Source of the DNA: DT-68 sp965263245
GTDB lineage: Bacteria; Bacillota_I; Bacilli_A; Mycoplasmatales; Metamycoplasmataceae
NCBI GenBank assembly: GCA_965263245.1
Contig: CBDHHR010001146.1
Location: 62,001 to 126,000, forward strand
Reading direction: 5' to 3'
Length of the DNA stretch: 64,000 nucleotides
Shown: positions 51,389-62,031 of the stretch, in pieces
Layout of the letters: every line of letters starts with the position of its first letter
Numbering within the stretch: position 1 is the stretch's first letter
Notes under the pieces: model-generated
The model's database searches: none
The model's input: only the letters and a program-made list of their open reading frames with translations
What the model was told of the DNA's origin: nothing
Program-made: the position numbers and the translations under genes

Positions 51389-53902
51389 TTAGGTTTCTGA
51401 AACATGAACAATTGTAAGATCTACTTTTTGAATGTTTCCTAAATCATCGTTATAAGCAATTGAATAAATTGTTAATCTATTTTTTCCAATAGAAGTTTTA
51501 GTTTCGGAACTATGAGTAGTAATTAAACTTTGAAGTTCACTAGTTCATAAATCACTTTCATCACTTGCTAAATGATTTCTAATAGCTGCAAGAATTTTTG
51601 TTTTTGTATTTGGAAGATCATCACCAAAAATCGTAATATTTTTTTTACCATTACTTGCAAAATAATTTGTTATTTTTTCAGCATTAGTATAATATATTTG
51701 ATTAATTAAGAGATCTACTTTTTGAATGTTTCCTAAATCATCGTTATAAGCAATTGAATAAGTTATTGCTGGTTCATTTTTTATAATAGAAGTTTCAGTT
51801 TCAGAACTATGAGTAGTAATTAAACTTTGAAGTTCACTAGTTCATAAATCACTTTCATCACTTGCTAAATGTTTTTTAATAGCTGCAAGAATTTTTGCTT
51901 CTGTATTTAAAGTTTCACCACCAAAAATTGTAAATATTTTTTTAGAACTATTTGCAAAATAATTTGTTATTTTTTGAGCATTAGTATATGACACATAATT
52001 AATTGCAAGATCTACTTTTTGAATATTATCTAAATCATCATTATAAGCAATTGAATAAGTTATTGTTGGCCCATCTTTTACAATAGAAGTTTTAGTTTCG
52101 GAATTATGAATAGTAATTAAACTTTGAAGTTGATTAGTTCATAAAGCACTTTCATCACTTGCTAAATGATTTCTAATAGCTGCAAGAATTTTTATCTTTG
52201 TGTCTAAAAGATCTTCACCAGAAATCGTAATATTTTTTTTACCATTACTTGCAAAATAATTTGTTATTTTTTCAGCATTAGTAGATACATGATTAATTAC
52301 AAGATCTATTTTTTGTGCATTGTTTGAATCATCATCATAAGCAATTGAATAAATTGTTATTGCTGGTTCATTTTTTATAATAGAAGTTGTAGTTTCAGAA
52401 CTATGAGTAGTAATTAAACTTTGAAGTTGATTAGTTCATAAAGCACCATCATCACTTGCTAAATGATTTCTAATAGCTGCAAGAATTTTTGCTTCTGTAT
52501 TTAAAGTTTCACCACCAAAAATTGTAAATATTTTTTTAGAATTATTTGCAAAATAATTTGTTATTTTTTGAGCATTAGTATATGACACATAATTAATTGC
52601 AAGATCTACTTTTTGAATATTATCTAAATCATCGTTATAAGCAATTGAATAAGTTATTGTTGGCCCATCTTTTACAATAGAAGTTTTAGTTTCGGAACTA
52701 TGAGTAGTAATTAAACTTTGAAGTTCGCTAGTTCATAAATCACTTTCATCACTTGCTAAATGATTTCTAATAGCAGCAAGAATTTTTATCTTTGTGTCTA
52801 AAAGATCTTCACCAGAAATCGTAATATTTTTTTTACCATTATTTGCAAAATAATTTGTTATTTTTTCAGCATTAGTAGATACATGATTAATTGTAAGATC
52901 TATTTTTTGTGCATTGTTTGAATCATCATCATAAGCAATTGAATAAATTGTTATTACTGGTTCATTTTTTATAATAGAAGTTGTAGTTTCAGAACTATGA
53001 GTAGTAATTAAACTTTGAAGTTGATTAGTTCATAAAGCACCATCATCACTTGCTAAATGTTTTTTAATAGCTGCAAGAATTTTTGCCTCTGTATTTAAAG
53101 CTTCACCACCAGAAATTGTAATTTCTTTTTTAGCATTATTTGCAAAATAATTTGTTATTTTTTCAGCATTAGTAAAATTTCTTTTTACTAAAAAAGTTTT
53201 TGTTGTTGTAAGAGTTGTTCCGCCAGTTTTACTAATTGATACAATGATGTCTTGAGGAGTTGTTGAAATTGGCGCATTAGTGTTTATTGAAACACTTATT
53301 GTTGTTCCCATTAAACTTTGATGATTTGCTTCACCATTAGTATTTGAAGGATCAACTAATATTCTTATTTTTTTCTCAATTGCATTTTTATTATTAATAT
53401 CAACAATTCTTCCGGTTGAATTGCTCGAAAGAGTAATTATTAAATCATTTCCAGTTTTAGAATCAAGAATATTTTTAATTGATACTATATCTTCATTAGT
53501 AGTAAAATCTTTTTTTACTAAAAAATCTTTAATTTCTTTTAAAATTTTGTTTTTTGTTAGTTTAATGATAATTTTTTGTGGAGTGTTAGAAATATTATTG
53601 TCATTTTGCATTGAAATTTCAATTTTTATTTCTTTTAAATTTTCACTACCAATTATTTTTTTTAATTTTGTAATAATTTTTTCTTGATTATCAGCAATGA
53701 TTTTACCTGTTGAATCACCTGATAAAACAATGGTTTTATCATTTTTTTCTTCAAGTATTTTAACTATCTTATTTACATCTTTTTTGTCTTGGTTTTTTTC
53801 ATCATCTTTTTGGTTTAAAATAACAACGGGAGTGACTATTGAAGCAGTTAGTATTGTTGTCCCAATTGTTAAAAAAATAATTTTTTTAGTGTTTGGTTTC
53901 AT
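51389..53902 (-). CDS. Mvsp-like repeat surface protein 5
   Basis: An 837-residue protein. Leader IIFLTIGTTILTASIVTPVVIL, N-module, one ~115-residue unit (LMGTT, ISTTPQDIIVSISKT), then six tandem 99-residue units of the KITNYFA...LWT type. Each unit has one TGA-encoded Trp in the same place, so a standard-code reading shows only the first 290 residues. I checked that all six Trp codons share one frame. It is probably a long surface protein; size could change by unit gain or loss. Confidence 0.72.
51392..53180 (-). repeat. Six tandem 297-nt repeats inside surface protein 5
   Basis: The in-frame Trp TGA recurs at plus-strand positions 51545, 51842, 52139, 52436, 52733 and 53030, exactly 297 nt apart. 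Units 1 and 3 (and less so 5) resemble each other, as do 2 and 4 (and less so 6), so the array is also a 594-nt higher-order repeat. Confidence 0.9.
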
Positions 53903-54025
53903 ATTTATTTTTTGCTTTCTTAATTTAATATTTTATATTTTCATTATAAAATGTCTCTTTACAAAAAAAAAAAAAAGTTTTATTTAGTAAGTTAAAAAGC
54001 TTATTTTAAAGACTTTAAGATTTTT
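53903..54025 (-). promoter_or_regulatory. Surface-protein promoter cassette E with T14 tract
   Basis: Minus strand: AAAGTCTTTAAAATAAGC, 14 T (complement of 53963-53976), 14 nt, TATAAT, leader to the ATG at 53902. Confidence 0.72.
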
Positions 54026-54155
54026 ATTATTATTAAATAGATTAGTTATTATGTTTAATTAATAGATTGAACATTTTATCACTAGTAATTTAGATTTATT
54101 TTGTTTTTAACTCAAAATTTTATTTATTAAATTATTTTTTATTTACAATTTAAAA

Positions 54156-54293
54156 ATGGAAAAATTTTATGCAACCAAAAGAAAGTTTACTTATAAAGAT
54201 TTTTTTGGTTGAATAATTAAAATTTTTGTTCATCAAGTTACTTTTGCAATTTACATTTCTTTAATTTTATTGTTTAGAATGTTTTTATACTAA
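54156..54293 (+). pseudogene. 3'-truncated copy of the small membrane protein
   Basis: MEKFYATKRKFTYKDFFGW matches the start of the gene at 47555, but the frame ends at TAA after RMFLY (45 residues) and the remaining two helices are gone. Its -10 box is TACAAT. It is complementary to the copy at 50835, which has only the 3' part. Confidence 0.75.
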
Positions 54294-54310
54294 TAAATTG
54301 TTTTTTATCA

Positions 54311-57157
54311 TTAATAATAATTTTTGTAATCAATTGTAAGATCAACTTTTTGAACATCACCTGAATCATCATTATAAGCAATTGAATAAGTTATTGGAGG
54401 TCCATCTTTTATAATAGAAGTTTCAGTTTCAGAACTATGTGTAGTGATTAAACTTTGAAGTTCACTAGTTCATAAATCATCTATTCCTAAAGATTCTTTA
54501 ATTTTTTTAAGAATTTTTGTTTGTGTGTCTAATAAATTTTCAACACCAAATATTGTAAATGTTTTTTTATCACTATTTGCAAAATAATTTTTTATTTTTT
54601 CAGCATTAGTATAAACATAATTAATTGTAAGATCAATTTTTTGAACATCACCTGAATCATCATTGTAAGCAATTGAATAAGTTATTGTTGCTCCACCTTT
54701 TATAATAGAAGTTTTAGCTTCAGAACCATGAGTAGTAATTAAACTTTGAAGTTCACTAGTTCATAAAACACCATCATCATTTGCTAAATGATTTTTAATA
54801 GCAAAAAGAATTTTTTCTTCTGTATTTAAAACATTTCCACCAAAAATTGTAAATGTTTTTTTAGCACTATTTACAAAATAATTTGTTATTTTTTCAGCAT
54901 TAGTAAATTCTCTTTTTACTTTTCAATCAGTAATTTCTACTGATGGAGCAGTTCCTTTTGAAAGAGTTATTATAAAGCCAATTCCGTTTCCGGTATCAAT
55001 AATATCTGCATTAGTGGTATCAGCTTTTACACCAATTGTTACACCTTCTAAATTATCTATTCCAATTGCTTCTTGAAGCTTTGCAACAATTTTAGCAGCA
55101 ACTCCACTTGCTCCAACTTTGGCTTGAACATTTTTAATTTTTAAAAGTTTTGAAACTTTATTATTAAGAATTGTTTTAACATTATTGATTGAATCTGTAT
55201 CTAATTCAATTCTAACTTTGGTTCTTTTAACTCTTCAATTAATAATTTCTTCTGGTTGAGCACTTCCTTTTGAAAGAGTTATTATAAAGCCAATTCCGTT
55301 TCCGGTATCAATAATATCTGCATTATCACCATCAGCTTTTACACTAATTGTTACACCTTCTAAATTACCTAATCCAATTGCTTCTTGAAGCTTTGCAACA
55401 ATTTTAGCAGGAACTCCACTTGCTCCAACTTTGGCTTGAACATTTTCAATTGTTACAAGTTTTGAAGATTTATTATCAAGAATTATTTTAACATTATTAA
55501 TTGAATCTATATCTTGTTCAGACATTGGTTTTGTTCTTATAACTTTTCAATTAGTAATTTCTTCTGGGTTAGCTTCTCCTTTTGAAAGTGTTATTATAAA
55601 ACCAATTCCGTTTCCAGTGTGAAGAATATCTGCATTATCACCATCAGCTTTTACACTAATTGTTACACCTTCTAAATTATCTGATCCAATTGCTTCCTGA
55701 AGCTTTGCAACAATTTTAGCAGCAACTCCACTTGCTTCAACTTTGGCTTGAACATTTTCAATTGTTACAAGTTTTGAAGCTTTATTATTAAGAATTGTTT
55801 TAACATTATTAATTGAATCAGTTTCTAATTCAACTTTAGGTTTTGTTCTTATAACTTTTCAATCAGTAATTTCTTCTGGGTTAGCTTCTCCTTTTGAAAG
55901 TGTTATTATAAAACCAATTCCGTTTCCAGTGTGAAGAATATCTGCATTATCACCATCAGCTTTTACACTAATTGTTACACCTTCTAAATTACCTGATCCA
56001 ATTGCTTCCTGAAGTTTTGCAACAATTTTAGTAGCAACTCCACTTGCTTCAACTTTGGCTTGAACATTTTCAATTGTTACAAGTTTTGAAGCTTTATTAT
56101 TAAGAATTGTTTTAACATTATTAATTGAATCTGTATCTTGTTCAGACATTGGTTTTGTTCTTATAACTTTTCAATCAGTAATTTCTACTGATGGAGCACT
56201 TCCTTTTAAAAGTGTTATTATAAATCCAATTCCATCTCCGGTGTGAAGAATATCTGCATTATCACCATTAGCTTTTACACTAATTGTTACTCCATCTAAA
56301 TTACCTGATCCAATTGTTTCTTGAAGCTTTGCAACAATTTTATTAGCAACTCCACTTGCTTCAACTTTGGCTTGAAAATTTTCAATTGTTACAAGTTTTG
56401 AAGATTTATTATTAAGAATTGTTCTAACATTATTTATAGAATTGGTTGCTAATTCAACATTAGATTCTATTCTTTTAACTTTTCAATTAGTAATTTCTAC
56501 TGGTTGAGCACTTCCTTTTGAAAGTGTTATTATAAATCCAATTCCGTTTCCAACATTAACAATATTTGCGTTTCTAGTGTTAGCTTTTACACTAATTTTT
56601 ACTCCATCTAAATTACTTGATCCAATTGTTTCTTGAAGCTTTGCAATAATTTTTAAGTCAACCCCAATTGCTCCAACTTTTGCTTGAATATTTTCGATTA
56701 TTACAAGTTTTAAACTTTTATTATCAAGAATTTTTTTAACGTTTTTTATAGAATCACTTGCTAATTCAGCAGCGTTTTTACTTCTTTTAACTTTAAATCC
56801 TTCAATTTTAACATCTGTTTCACTTTCTTTTTTAACAATTAAAATAATTGAAATTCCACCAATTGTTAAATTTTCATTAGAATCTTTAACGTCTAAAGAT
56901 ATTCCATTAGGTATTTGGGGGAAATTATCCATTTTTTTTATTGCATTAAGAATATTTTGTTTGTTGCTAGTAACACTACCAGAAGTAGCACTAATTGTTA
57001 CTGTTTTTGTTTTTAATGATTTTAATTTATCAGCGTAAATTACAGTATCCTTTTTTTGTTTTTTATCTTCACTTTTCAATAAAACAAGTGGAATAACTAC
57101 TCCGGCAGTAATTAAACTTACAGCTGTCATTCCTAAAAAAATAATTTTCTTCTTCAT
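54311..57157 (-). CDS. Mvsp-like repeat surface protein 6
   Basis: A 948-residue protein. Start at 57157 (MKKKIIFLGM) because AAGGTGAG lies upstream; the longer frame to 57250 crosses the promoter. Leader, a ~110-residue N-module unlike that of the other genes, six tandem 104-residue units (SINNVKTILNNK, VTIENVQAKV, GVTISVKADGDNADI, NGIGFIITLSKG, ITDWKV), then two 99-residue units of the KITNYF...LWT type shared with surface proteins 3-5. Each unit has one TGA Trp. It shows that repeat modules are shuffled among family members. Confidence 0.72.
54923..56794 (-). repeat. Six tandem 312-nt repeats inside surface protein 6
   Basis: The Trp TGA recurs at 54923, 55235, 55547, 55859, 56171 and 56483, a constant 312 nt. 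The inner units are nearly identical over long stretches, so they could recombine. Confidence 0.88.
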
Positions 57158-57235
57158 AATTTTTAACTCACCTTTTTTAATTAATAATTTCATTATAAAA
57201 GATTGGTTCACAAAAAAAAAAAAAAGTTGAAATTT
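57158..57235 (-). promoter_or_regulatory. Surface-protein promoter F with T14 tract
   Basis: Minus strand: 14 T (complement of 57212-57225), 14 nt, TATAAT (57192-57197), AAGGTGAG, ATG at 57157. The flanking sequence differs from cassettes A-E and G, yet tract length and spacing are the same. Confidence 0.7.
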
Positions 57236-57265
57236 GTAAAAACAAACCAATTAGTTTTTATTTTT

Positions 57266-57697
57266 TTAATTAATAATTTCTTGAGTTTTAAGATCACACC
57301 AAACATATAAATGATTATATTTTTTATCAATTCAAGAATTTTTTGAAGTATTAATTTTTTGTATTAAACCTTCATTTTTAAATTTTGTTTTTATAAAATA
57401 AACCTTTTTATTAATTTCAATTATTTTTTTGTTTTATGCTTTTTTAATTAGTTTTCTAGCAAATAGTGAATTTATTATTTTTTTTAAATTTTGATAATGA
57501 AGATTTATTTTTTAGTTTATTCTCAACAAAATAACTAAAGTTACAAGGTTTAACTTTTTTATATTTTGTTACTAATTTAACAATATCTAAATATTCTTGA
57601 AGAATTTCTTTTTCTTTAGTAATGCTTTTATAATTTTATTTTTTCCTTTTATTATATGAGTTAAACTTAATTTATTTTTAATAAAAGTTTGTTTCAT
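57266..57697 (-). pseudogene. Decayed, unrecognised gene
   Basis: On the minus strand, peptide-like segments in different frames (MKQTFIKNKLSLTHIIKGKN; EYLDIVKLVTKYKKVKPCNF; then YNHLYVWCDLKTQEIIN before a TAA at 57266) suggest a former protein broken by frameshifts and stops. I cannot name the family; a transposase remnant is possible. No start signal survives. Confidence 0.4.
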
Positions 57698-58021
57698 CTT
57701 GACAATGTTCTAATAGCAACACCTATCAAATTAGAGATTTATACTAAGGTGTTATTTTTATTTTTTAATTATTTAAATAGTTTTTTATTGGATGAAAAAA
57801 TGTCATTCTTTTCCACATAATTTTTTATTTAAAAATTATACTAAAGTGACATTTTTACTTTAACCATTAGGGATGAGATTTTAACTTGTCTTTTACAGCA
57901 AAAAAAATTTATTTAGTAAGCTAAAAAGCTTATTTTACAAACTTTAAAGTTTTTTAACATTTTATTATTTTGTGGTTATTTTTTAGTTGGTTTTTCACTT
58001 TAAATGTAAATTTTTGCAAAT
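57698..58021. other. Remnant region: two hairpins and a decayed promoter cassette
   Basis: Hairpins AACACC/GGTGTT (57718-57753) and AATGTCA/TGACATT (57799-57853) share a right-arm context ATACTAA(A/G)GTG...ATTTTTA. At about 57900-57962 lies a recognisable but eroded copy of the surface-protein cassette in minus orientation (TTTAGTAAGC, AAAAAGCTTATTTTA) with the T run reduced to 8 and no TATAAT. Confidence 0.5.
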
Positions 58022-58174
58022 TTTTTCATACTTTATTTAATGATAGTAATTTTAGTTTTTGTTGGTACTTTACAGATCATTTATTATGAAATAAATTCAT
58101 TTATATTAAGAATAACAACGTAAATTTTTTCTTTGATACACATGTTATCAATTCCGGTAATCCTTTTGGTATAT
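58022..58174 (+). pseudogene. Eroded 3' part of the small membrane protein
   Basis: It aligns with the end of the gene at 47555 (GGTACTTTACAGAT, AAGAATAACAACGT, AATTCCGGTAAT) but has a TGA changed to TAA and frameshifts. It directly precedes the uvrC promoter, showing the ancestral order membrane protein-uvrC. Confidence 0.75.
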
Positions 58175-58186
58175 TAATTTTATATT

Positions 58187-58192
58187 TATAAT
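58187..58192 (+). promoter_or_regulatory. TATAAT -10 box of uvrC, leaderless arrangement
   Basis: It ends 8 nt before the ATG at 58200; no Shine-Dalgarno is present. Confidence 0.7.
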
Positions 58193-58199
58193 GTTATTA

Positions 58200-59858
58200 A
58201 TGAAAAAAATAAATTTAGATAGTGTTCCCAACAAACCAGGTGTTTATTTATGAAAAGATAAAACCAATGACATTATTTATGTTGGTAAAGCTAAAAAATT
58301 AAAAACAAGAATGAACCAACATTTAAAAGGGATTTTAAATTCTTATAAAGCTTCTAACTTACTTTTAAATATTTTTGATTATGAATACATTATTACTCCT
58401 ACCGAAAAAGAAGCATTAATCTTAGAAAAAAATTACATTAATAAATATAATCCTAAGTTTAACATTTTATTAACTGATGATAAAAGATACCCTTACATTC
58501 AAGTTTTATTAAGTGATAGACTTTACATTAAACTTTTTTATTCAGTCAAAAATAAAGGTAAAAACGTTAAATATTTTGGACCTTATCCAAACGGCTTTGG
58601 TGCTAAAAAACTTAAAGATTTAATTGCAAGATTTACGATTTATGAAAAAGGTCTTTTAATTAAAAGTAAAGATAAACTTTTTTGAGAAAAACAATATAAA
58701 AAAGCTTGCAAAATTTTATCAAACAACCAAAGCAATTTAATTAATGAAATTAAAAGTAAAATTAAAGAAGCTTCCAACAATTTAAAATATGAACTTGCAA
58801 ATGAATTTCAAAAAAGCTTAAATTATTTAATTGAAAATAAGGAAAAACAAGTGATTGAACTATCTGATAAACAAAATATTGATGTTTTTGGAATTGTCCA
58901 AAAAAACGATAAACTCTCAATTCACATTTTATTTTTTAGAGATGGCTTTTTACTTTCGCATAAAGATTATGTTGTTAATGTTTTTAACCAAACAAAAGAT
59001 TCAGTTCAAGAATTTATTGAAAAATATTATTGAATAAATAAAAAACCAGATTTAATTATTTTAGATAGAAAGTTAGATTTAAATATTAATGTGGAAATTC
59101 CCCAAAAAGGTAAAAAATTAAAAATCTTAAAAATGGCAAAAGAAAACGCTCAAGATAACATAGATTTAAAAATTGAAAAACACATTAGAAAGGAAAAACA
59201 AATTTATGAATCAATTAAATATTTAGAAAGTTTAATTGATAAAAAAATCAACCACATTTTAATGATTGATAATTCAAACACTAATAATTTTGAACCAGTT
59301 TCGGTAATTGTTTCATACCGAAACGGTGTTAAACAACCAAAAGAGTACCGAAAATACAAGTTAGTTCAAACCTCAAGACAAGCAGATGTTGAATACATAA
59401 AACAAGGTTTAAACAAATACTTTTCTAAAAAAACAAACTTAATGCCTGATCTTTTTTTAGTTGACGGAGGAATTGCGCAAGTTAATGAAGCTAGAAAAAT
59501 AATTGATAAAATTCCGGTTATCGGAATTTCCAAAGACGAAAAACACAAAACCAAAAACATTGTTGATTTAGATAATAACATCATTGAAATTCAAAATGCT
59601 TATTTATTAAATTTTTTATCAAACATTCAAATTGAAGTTGATAGATATGCAAAAAATTATCACTTAAACCTTAGATCTAAAAGTTCTTTGCAAAATTCTT
59701 TAACATTAATTAATGGAATTGGTCCATCAACTGAAAAAAAACTTTTAAAATCATTTAGCGATTATTCTTCAATTTATAATGCTTCAATTGAACAGCTAGA
59801 AAAAGTTGTTTCACCTAAATTAGCACTTAAAATAAGAAAATATTTCAATAATAAATAA
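58200..59858 (+). CDS. uvrC: Excinuclease ABC subunit C
   Basis: A 552-residue UvrC. GIY-YIG domain at the start (GVYLWKDK...IIYVGKAKKLKTRM), a middle domain, the RNase-H-like C-terminal nuclease (LFLVDGGIAQVNEA) and the final helix-hairpin-helix (LINGIGPSTEKKLL). It makes both incisions around DNA lesions marked by UvrAB. TGA at 58248, 58683 and 59031 are Trp. Start set at 58200 from the promoter position and because the GIY-YIG domain begins right after it. Confidence 0.94.
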
Positions 59859-59891
59859 AATACTATATGATAAAATAATAAATGTAGTGAT

Positions 59892-59968
59892 GGTCTCGTA
59901 GCTCAGCTGGATAGAGCACGTCCCTTCTAAGGATGTGGTCAGAGGTTCGAATCCTCTCGGGATCACCA
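59892..59968 (+). tRNA. tRNA-Arg (anticodon UCU)
   Basis: 77 nt with encoded CCA. Acceptor GGTCTCG pairs with CGGGATC (two G-U pairs), D-stem GCTC/GAGC, anticodon stem CGTCC/GGATG with loop CTTCTAA (anticodon TCT), T-arm AGAGG TTCGAAT CCTCT. It reads AGA/AGG, the main Arg codons in this AT-rich genome. It follows uvrC by 33 nt. Confidence 0.96.
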
Positions 59969-60008
59969 TTTTTTTATTTTTTATTAAGAAAAAAGTTATT
60001 TTAAAAAT

Positions 60009-60287
60009 TTAATTTTCTAAAAATTCTCATTCTTTTTTACTCAATCAACCTTGATAATTATCTAATTTTATAACCATTAATTTTATTTTTTTACTACTCA
60101 TTTTTACAATTTTATCAGTTATTTGTTCAATATCATCATTTGATTTGTAAAGAAATGCATTTGATTTATTTTTTAGTTTTATACCATTTTTAAAAATAAA
60201 GTTATGAATATTTGTACTATATCTAGATTTTTTTTCTAAATCATTTATTTCACCATTTATTTTGAATCATATAAAATAATTATTCAT
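60009..60287 (-). CDS. Hypothetical 92-residue partner of the Abi protein
   Basis: Starts MNNYFIWFKING, ends KKEWEFLEN; three Trp codons are TGA. AGGAGAAA precedes the ATG, which overlaps the Abi gene's stop by 8 nt, so both come from one mRNA. Small, mixed charge, soluble-looking. I do not recognise it; an accessory or regulatory role for the Abi protein is inferred from position only. Confidence 0.7.
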
Positions 60288-60921
60288 TTTTTTCTCCTAT
60301 TCTTGATTGTATTTTTTTACATAAACTAATTGATTTTTTGTAAATTTCTAATTTATCAATTTCTATTTTTGGATCAAATTTTCTTAATTTAGAGTATATT
60401 TGTTTTTCACTTTCTAAATGAGCAATTCCATTTCGGATGTTTCTAACATTTTCAAGAGCAACAACTATTTCTTTTTGTTCTTTTTCAGTATTTAAACCCA
60501 TAAATTTATTTTTGAAAATATTTTTATTTAAAGAACATCATAATCTCTTTTTTTGACCAAATGTTAATTTAGAGATTGTATTAATTGTTAATTTTTTATT
60601 TTCCTTTTTTAATTTTTTTATAACTTCATCAATTATTCCATTTTTAAGATTTTCAGATGAAAAATATTTTTTTCTTTTTTCTTTTTCAAATAAATCATCT
60701 TTGTTTTCTAAATCAACTAAAATATTTTTACACAAGTAATGTTCTAATCGAAGTTCAATTTCAATAATTTTAAATTTTTCATCAACACTTCATTTATTGT
60801 ATCCTCTTAATTTTGTGATTGTTAAACCATTATCATTTCATCTATCCTTAAGAGTAGTTAATTTAGAAAATTTAATTAATTTCTTTTTTTTGATTTCTTT
60901 GATTTTTTGAATTTCTGACAT
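60280..60921 (-). CDS. Abi_2-type abortive infection protein (AbiD/AbiF-like, HEPN)
   Basis: A 213-residue protein. LRLEHYLCKNIL, TISKLTFGQKKRLW and ENVRNIRNGIAHL follow the order of the Abi_2 family (AbiD, AbiF); RNGIAH (Arg163-His168) is the Rx4H active site of HEPN ribonucleases. The start ATG 60921 precedes three TGA Trp codons that hide the first third. A GC-richer, hairpin-rich leader lies directly upstream. Abi_2 proteins stop phage growth by harming the infected cell, probably by RNA cleavage. Confidence 0.78.
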
Positions 60922-60946
60922 AACTTAAAATACCTAATAAAACACT

Positions 60947-61026
60947 AAATCCTCCTTAAAGGAGGATTTATCAAACCACGAAAGTCTGAACGTGCTTGGA
61001 ATTTTTCACTAGAGCCAAGTGTTTCC
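60947..61026 (-). ncRNA. Structured RNA-like leader upstream of the Abi gene
   Basis: Read on the minus strand, 80 nt much richer in G+C than its surroundings: CTTGG/CCAAG (with CACT/AGTG inside), then CACG/CGTG, then a strong hairpin AAATCCTCCTT/AAGGAGGATTT (60947-60969) followed by T-rich sequence. No open frame. A TAAAAT lies upstream (~61040). It could be an antitoxin or guide-like RNA terminated before the Abi gene. Structured RNAs next to AbiF genes have been reported; I have not compared sequences. Confidence 0.55.
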
Positions 61027-61285
61027 ATATAACAAAATTATTTTACCATTTAAAATAATAAAAAATAATAAAAAAAACGATTTTATAGCAAAAGAAAAGT
61101 TAAAATGTTATCATAAATGATTAAAGTAGAAATATCGCATCATTATAACATTTTTTATTCAATAGAAAATTATTTAAAGAATTAAAAAAACCTAAGAAAA
61201 TTTATTTTAAAAATCACTCGTTATTTTGATAAATTAATTTAGGTAATAAACCTTTTTGGTTTTTAATTTTCTTTATAATAAACTT
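61027..61285. other. Intergenic region between the Abi locus and the DUF3196 gene
   Basis: Divergent AT-rich spacer. TATAAT at 61274-61279 ends 7 nt before the next ATG. Apart from that I see no feature in it. Confidence 0.6.
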
Positions 61286-61972
61286 ATGAGTAAAAATTAT
61301 TATGATGAAAAAATTAAAGACATTGAAAATTTAATTCAGTCTAAAAAATACAAAGAAGCTCAAAAAGAAATTAATAATGAATTAAATGTTCCGTATGTTC
61401 CAAAAATTTACGAAGATGTTTTTAACTCAATGTTAGAACAAATATTAGATAAATTAGAAACTAATGAAAAAACGCAAACAATTTCCAAAGCAGTGGCACT
61501 TGATTATTTAATTTCTGACGATGAACAAAAAGAAGTTATGGCAATTGAACTTTTAAGAGACCATAACCTTCATTTTGATAAAGAAATTATCAAAACTAGA
61601 ATTGAAACATGAAATTTTGATAAAAACCTTTTAAAAGCTTATTTGTTTGAAATTCTTGTTGAACAAAATATAGACATAGACATCAATTTTAACGGTTTAA
61701 ATTTAAATCCGCTTAAAAACGGAAGTATTTTAGATAAAAAAGAAGTTCAGTTAACATTAAAAACAATTGAAAAAATATTTACCAAAAACCCTTCTTGAAG
61801 AAAAATGGCAACTGATGAATTTCATAAGTTTTTACTTTTAAATTATCCTTTTGTACCTGAAAAACCAGAAGAAACTGCTCATGATATTTGCAAGATAATT
61901 AATTCTTACTTTGATGATAATTTAGAATTAACTGCTAAACAAAAAAAGATAAAAACTATTCTTTCAAAATAA
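61286..61972 (+). CDS. DUF3196 family protein
   Basis: A 228-residue, all-helical, acidic/basic mixed protein: NYYDEKIKDIENLIQSKKYKEA suggests a TPR-like repeat, and AIELLRDHNLHF follows. It matches the mollicute-specific DUF3196 family, whose member in M. genitalium/pneumoniae also sits next to tig. Leaderless start at 61286; the earlier in-frame ATGs would lie upstream of the promoter. Two TGA Trp codons. Its biochemical role is unknown. Confidence 0.75.
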
Positions 61973-62031
61973 GTTTTTTGTTAATAGTTTATAATTTTTT
62001 CATAAATTAATAATTTTAAAAGGAGCTAAAA

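Noticed and set aside
51389..53180. CRISPR array or non-coding satellite
   Set aside because: The 297-nt periodicity is coding (one open frame under table 4), with no short palindromic repeats and no unique spacers.
45863..57157. Plus-strand ORFs of 60-100 codons opposite the surface genes
   Set aside because: They mirror the minus-strand repeats, have Leu/Ile/Phe-rich shadow composition, and lack promoters and Shine-Dalgarno sites.
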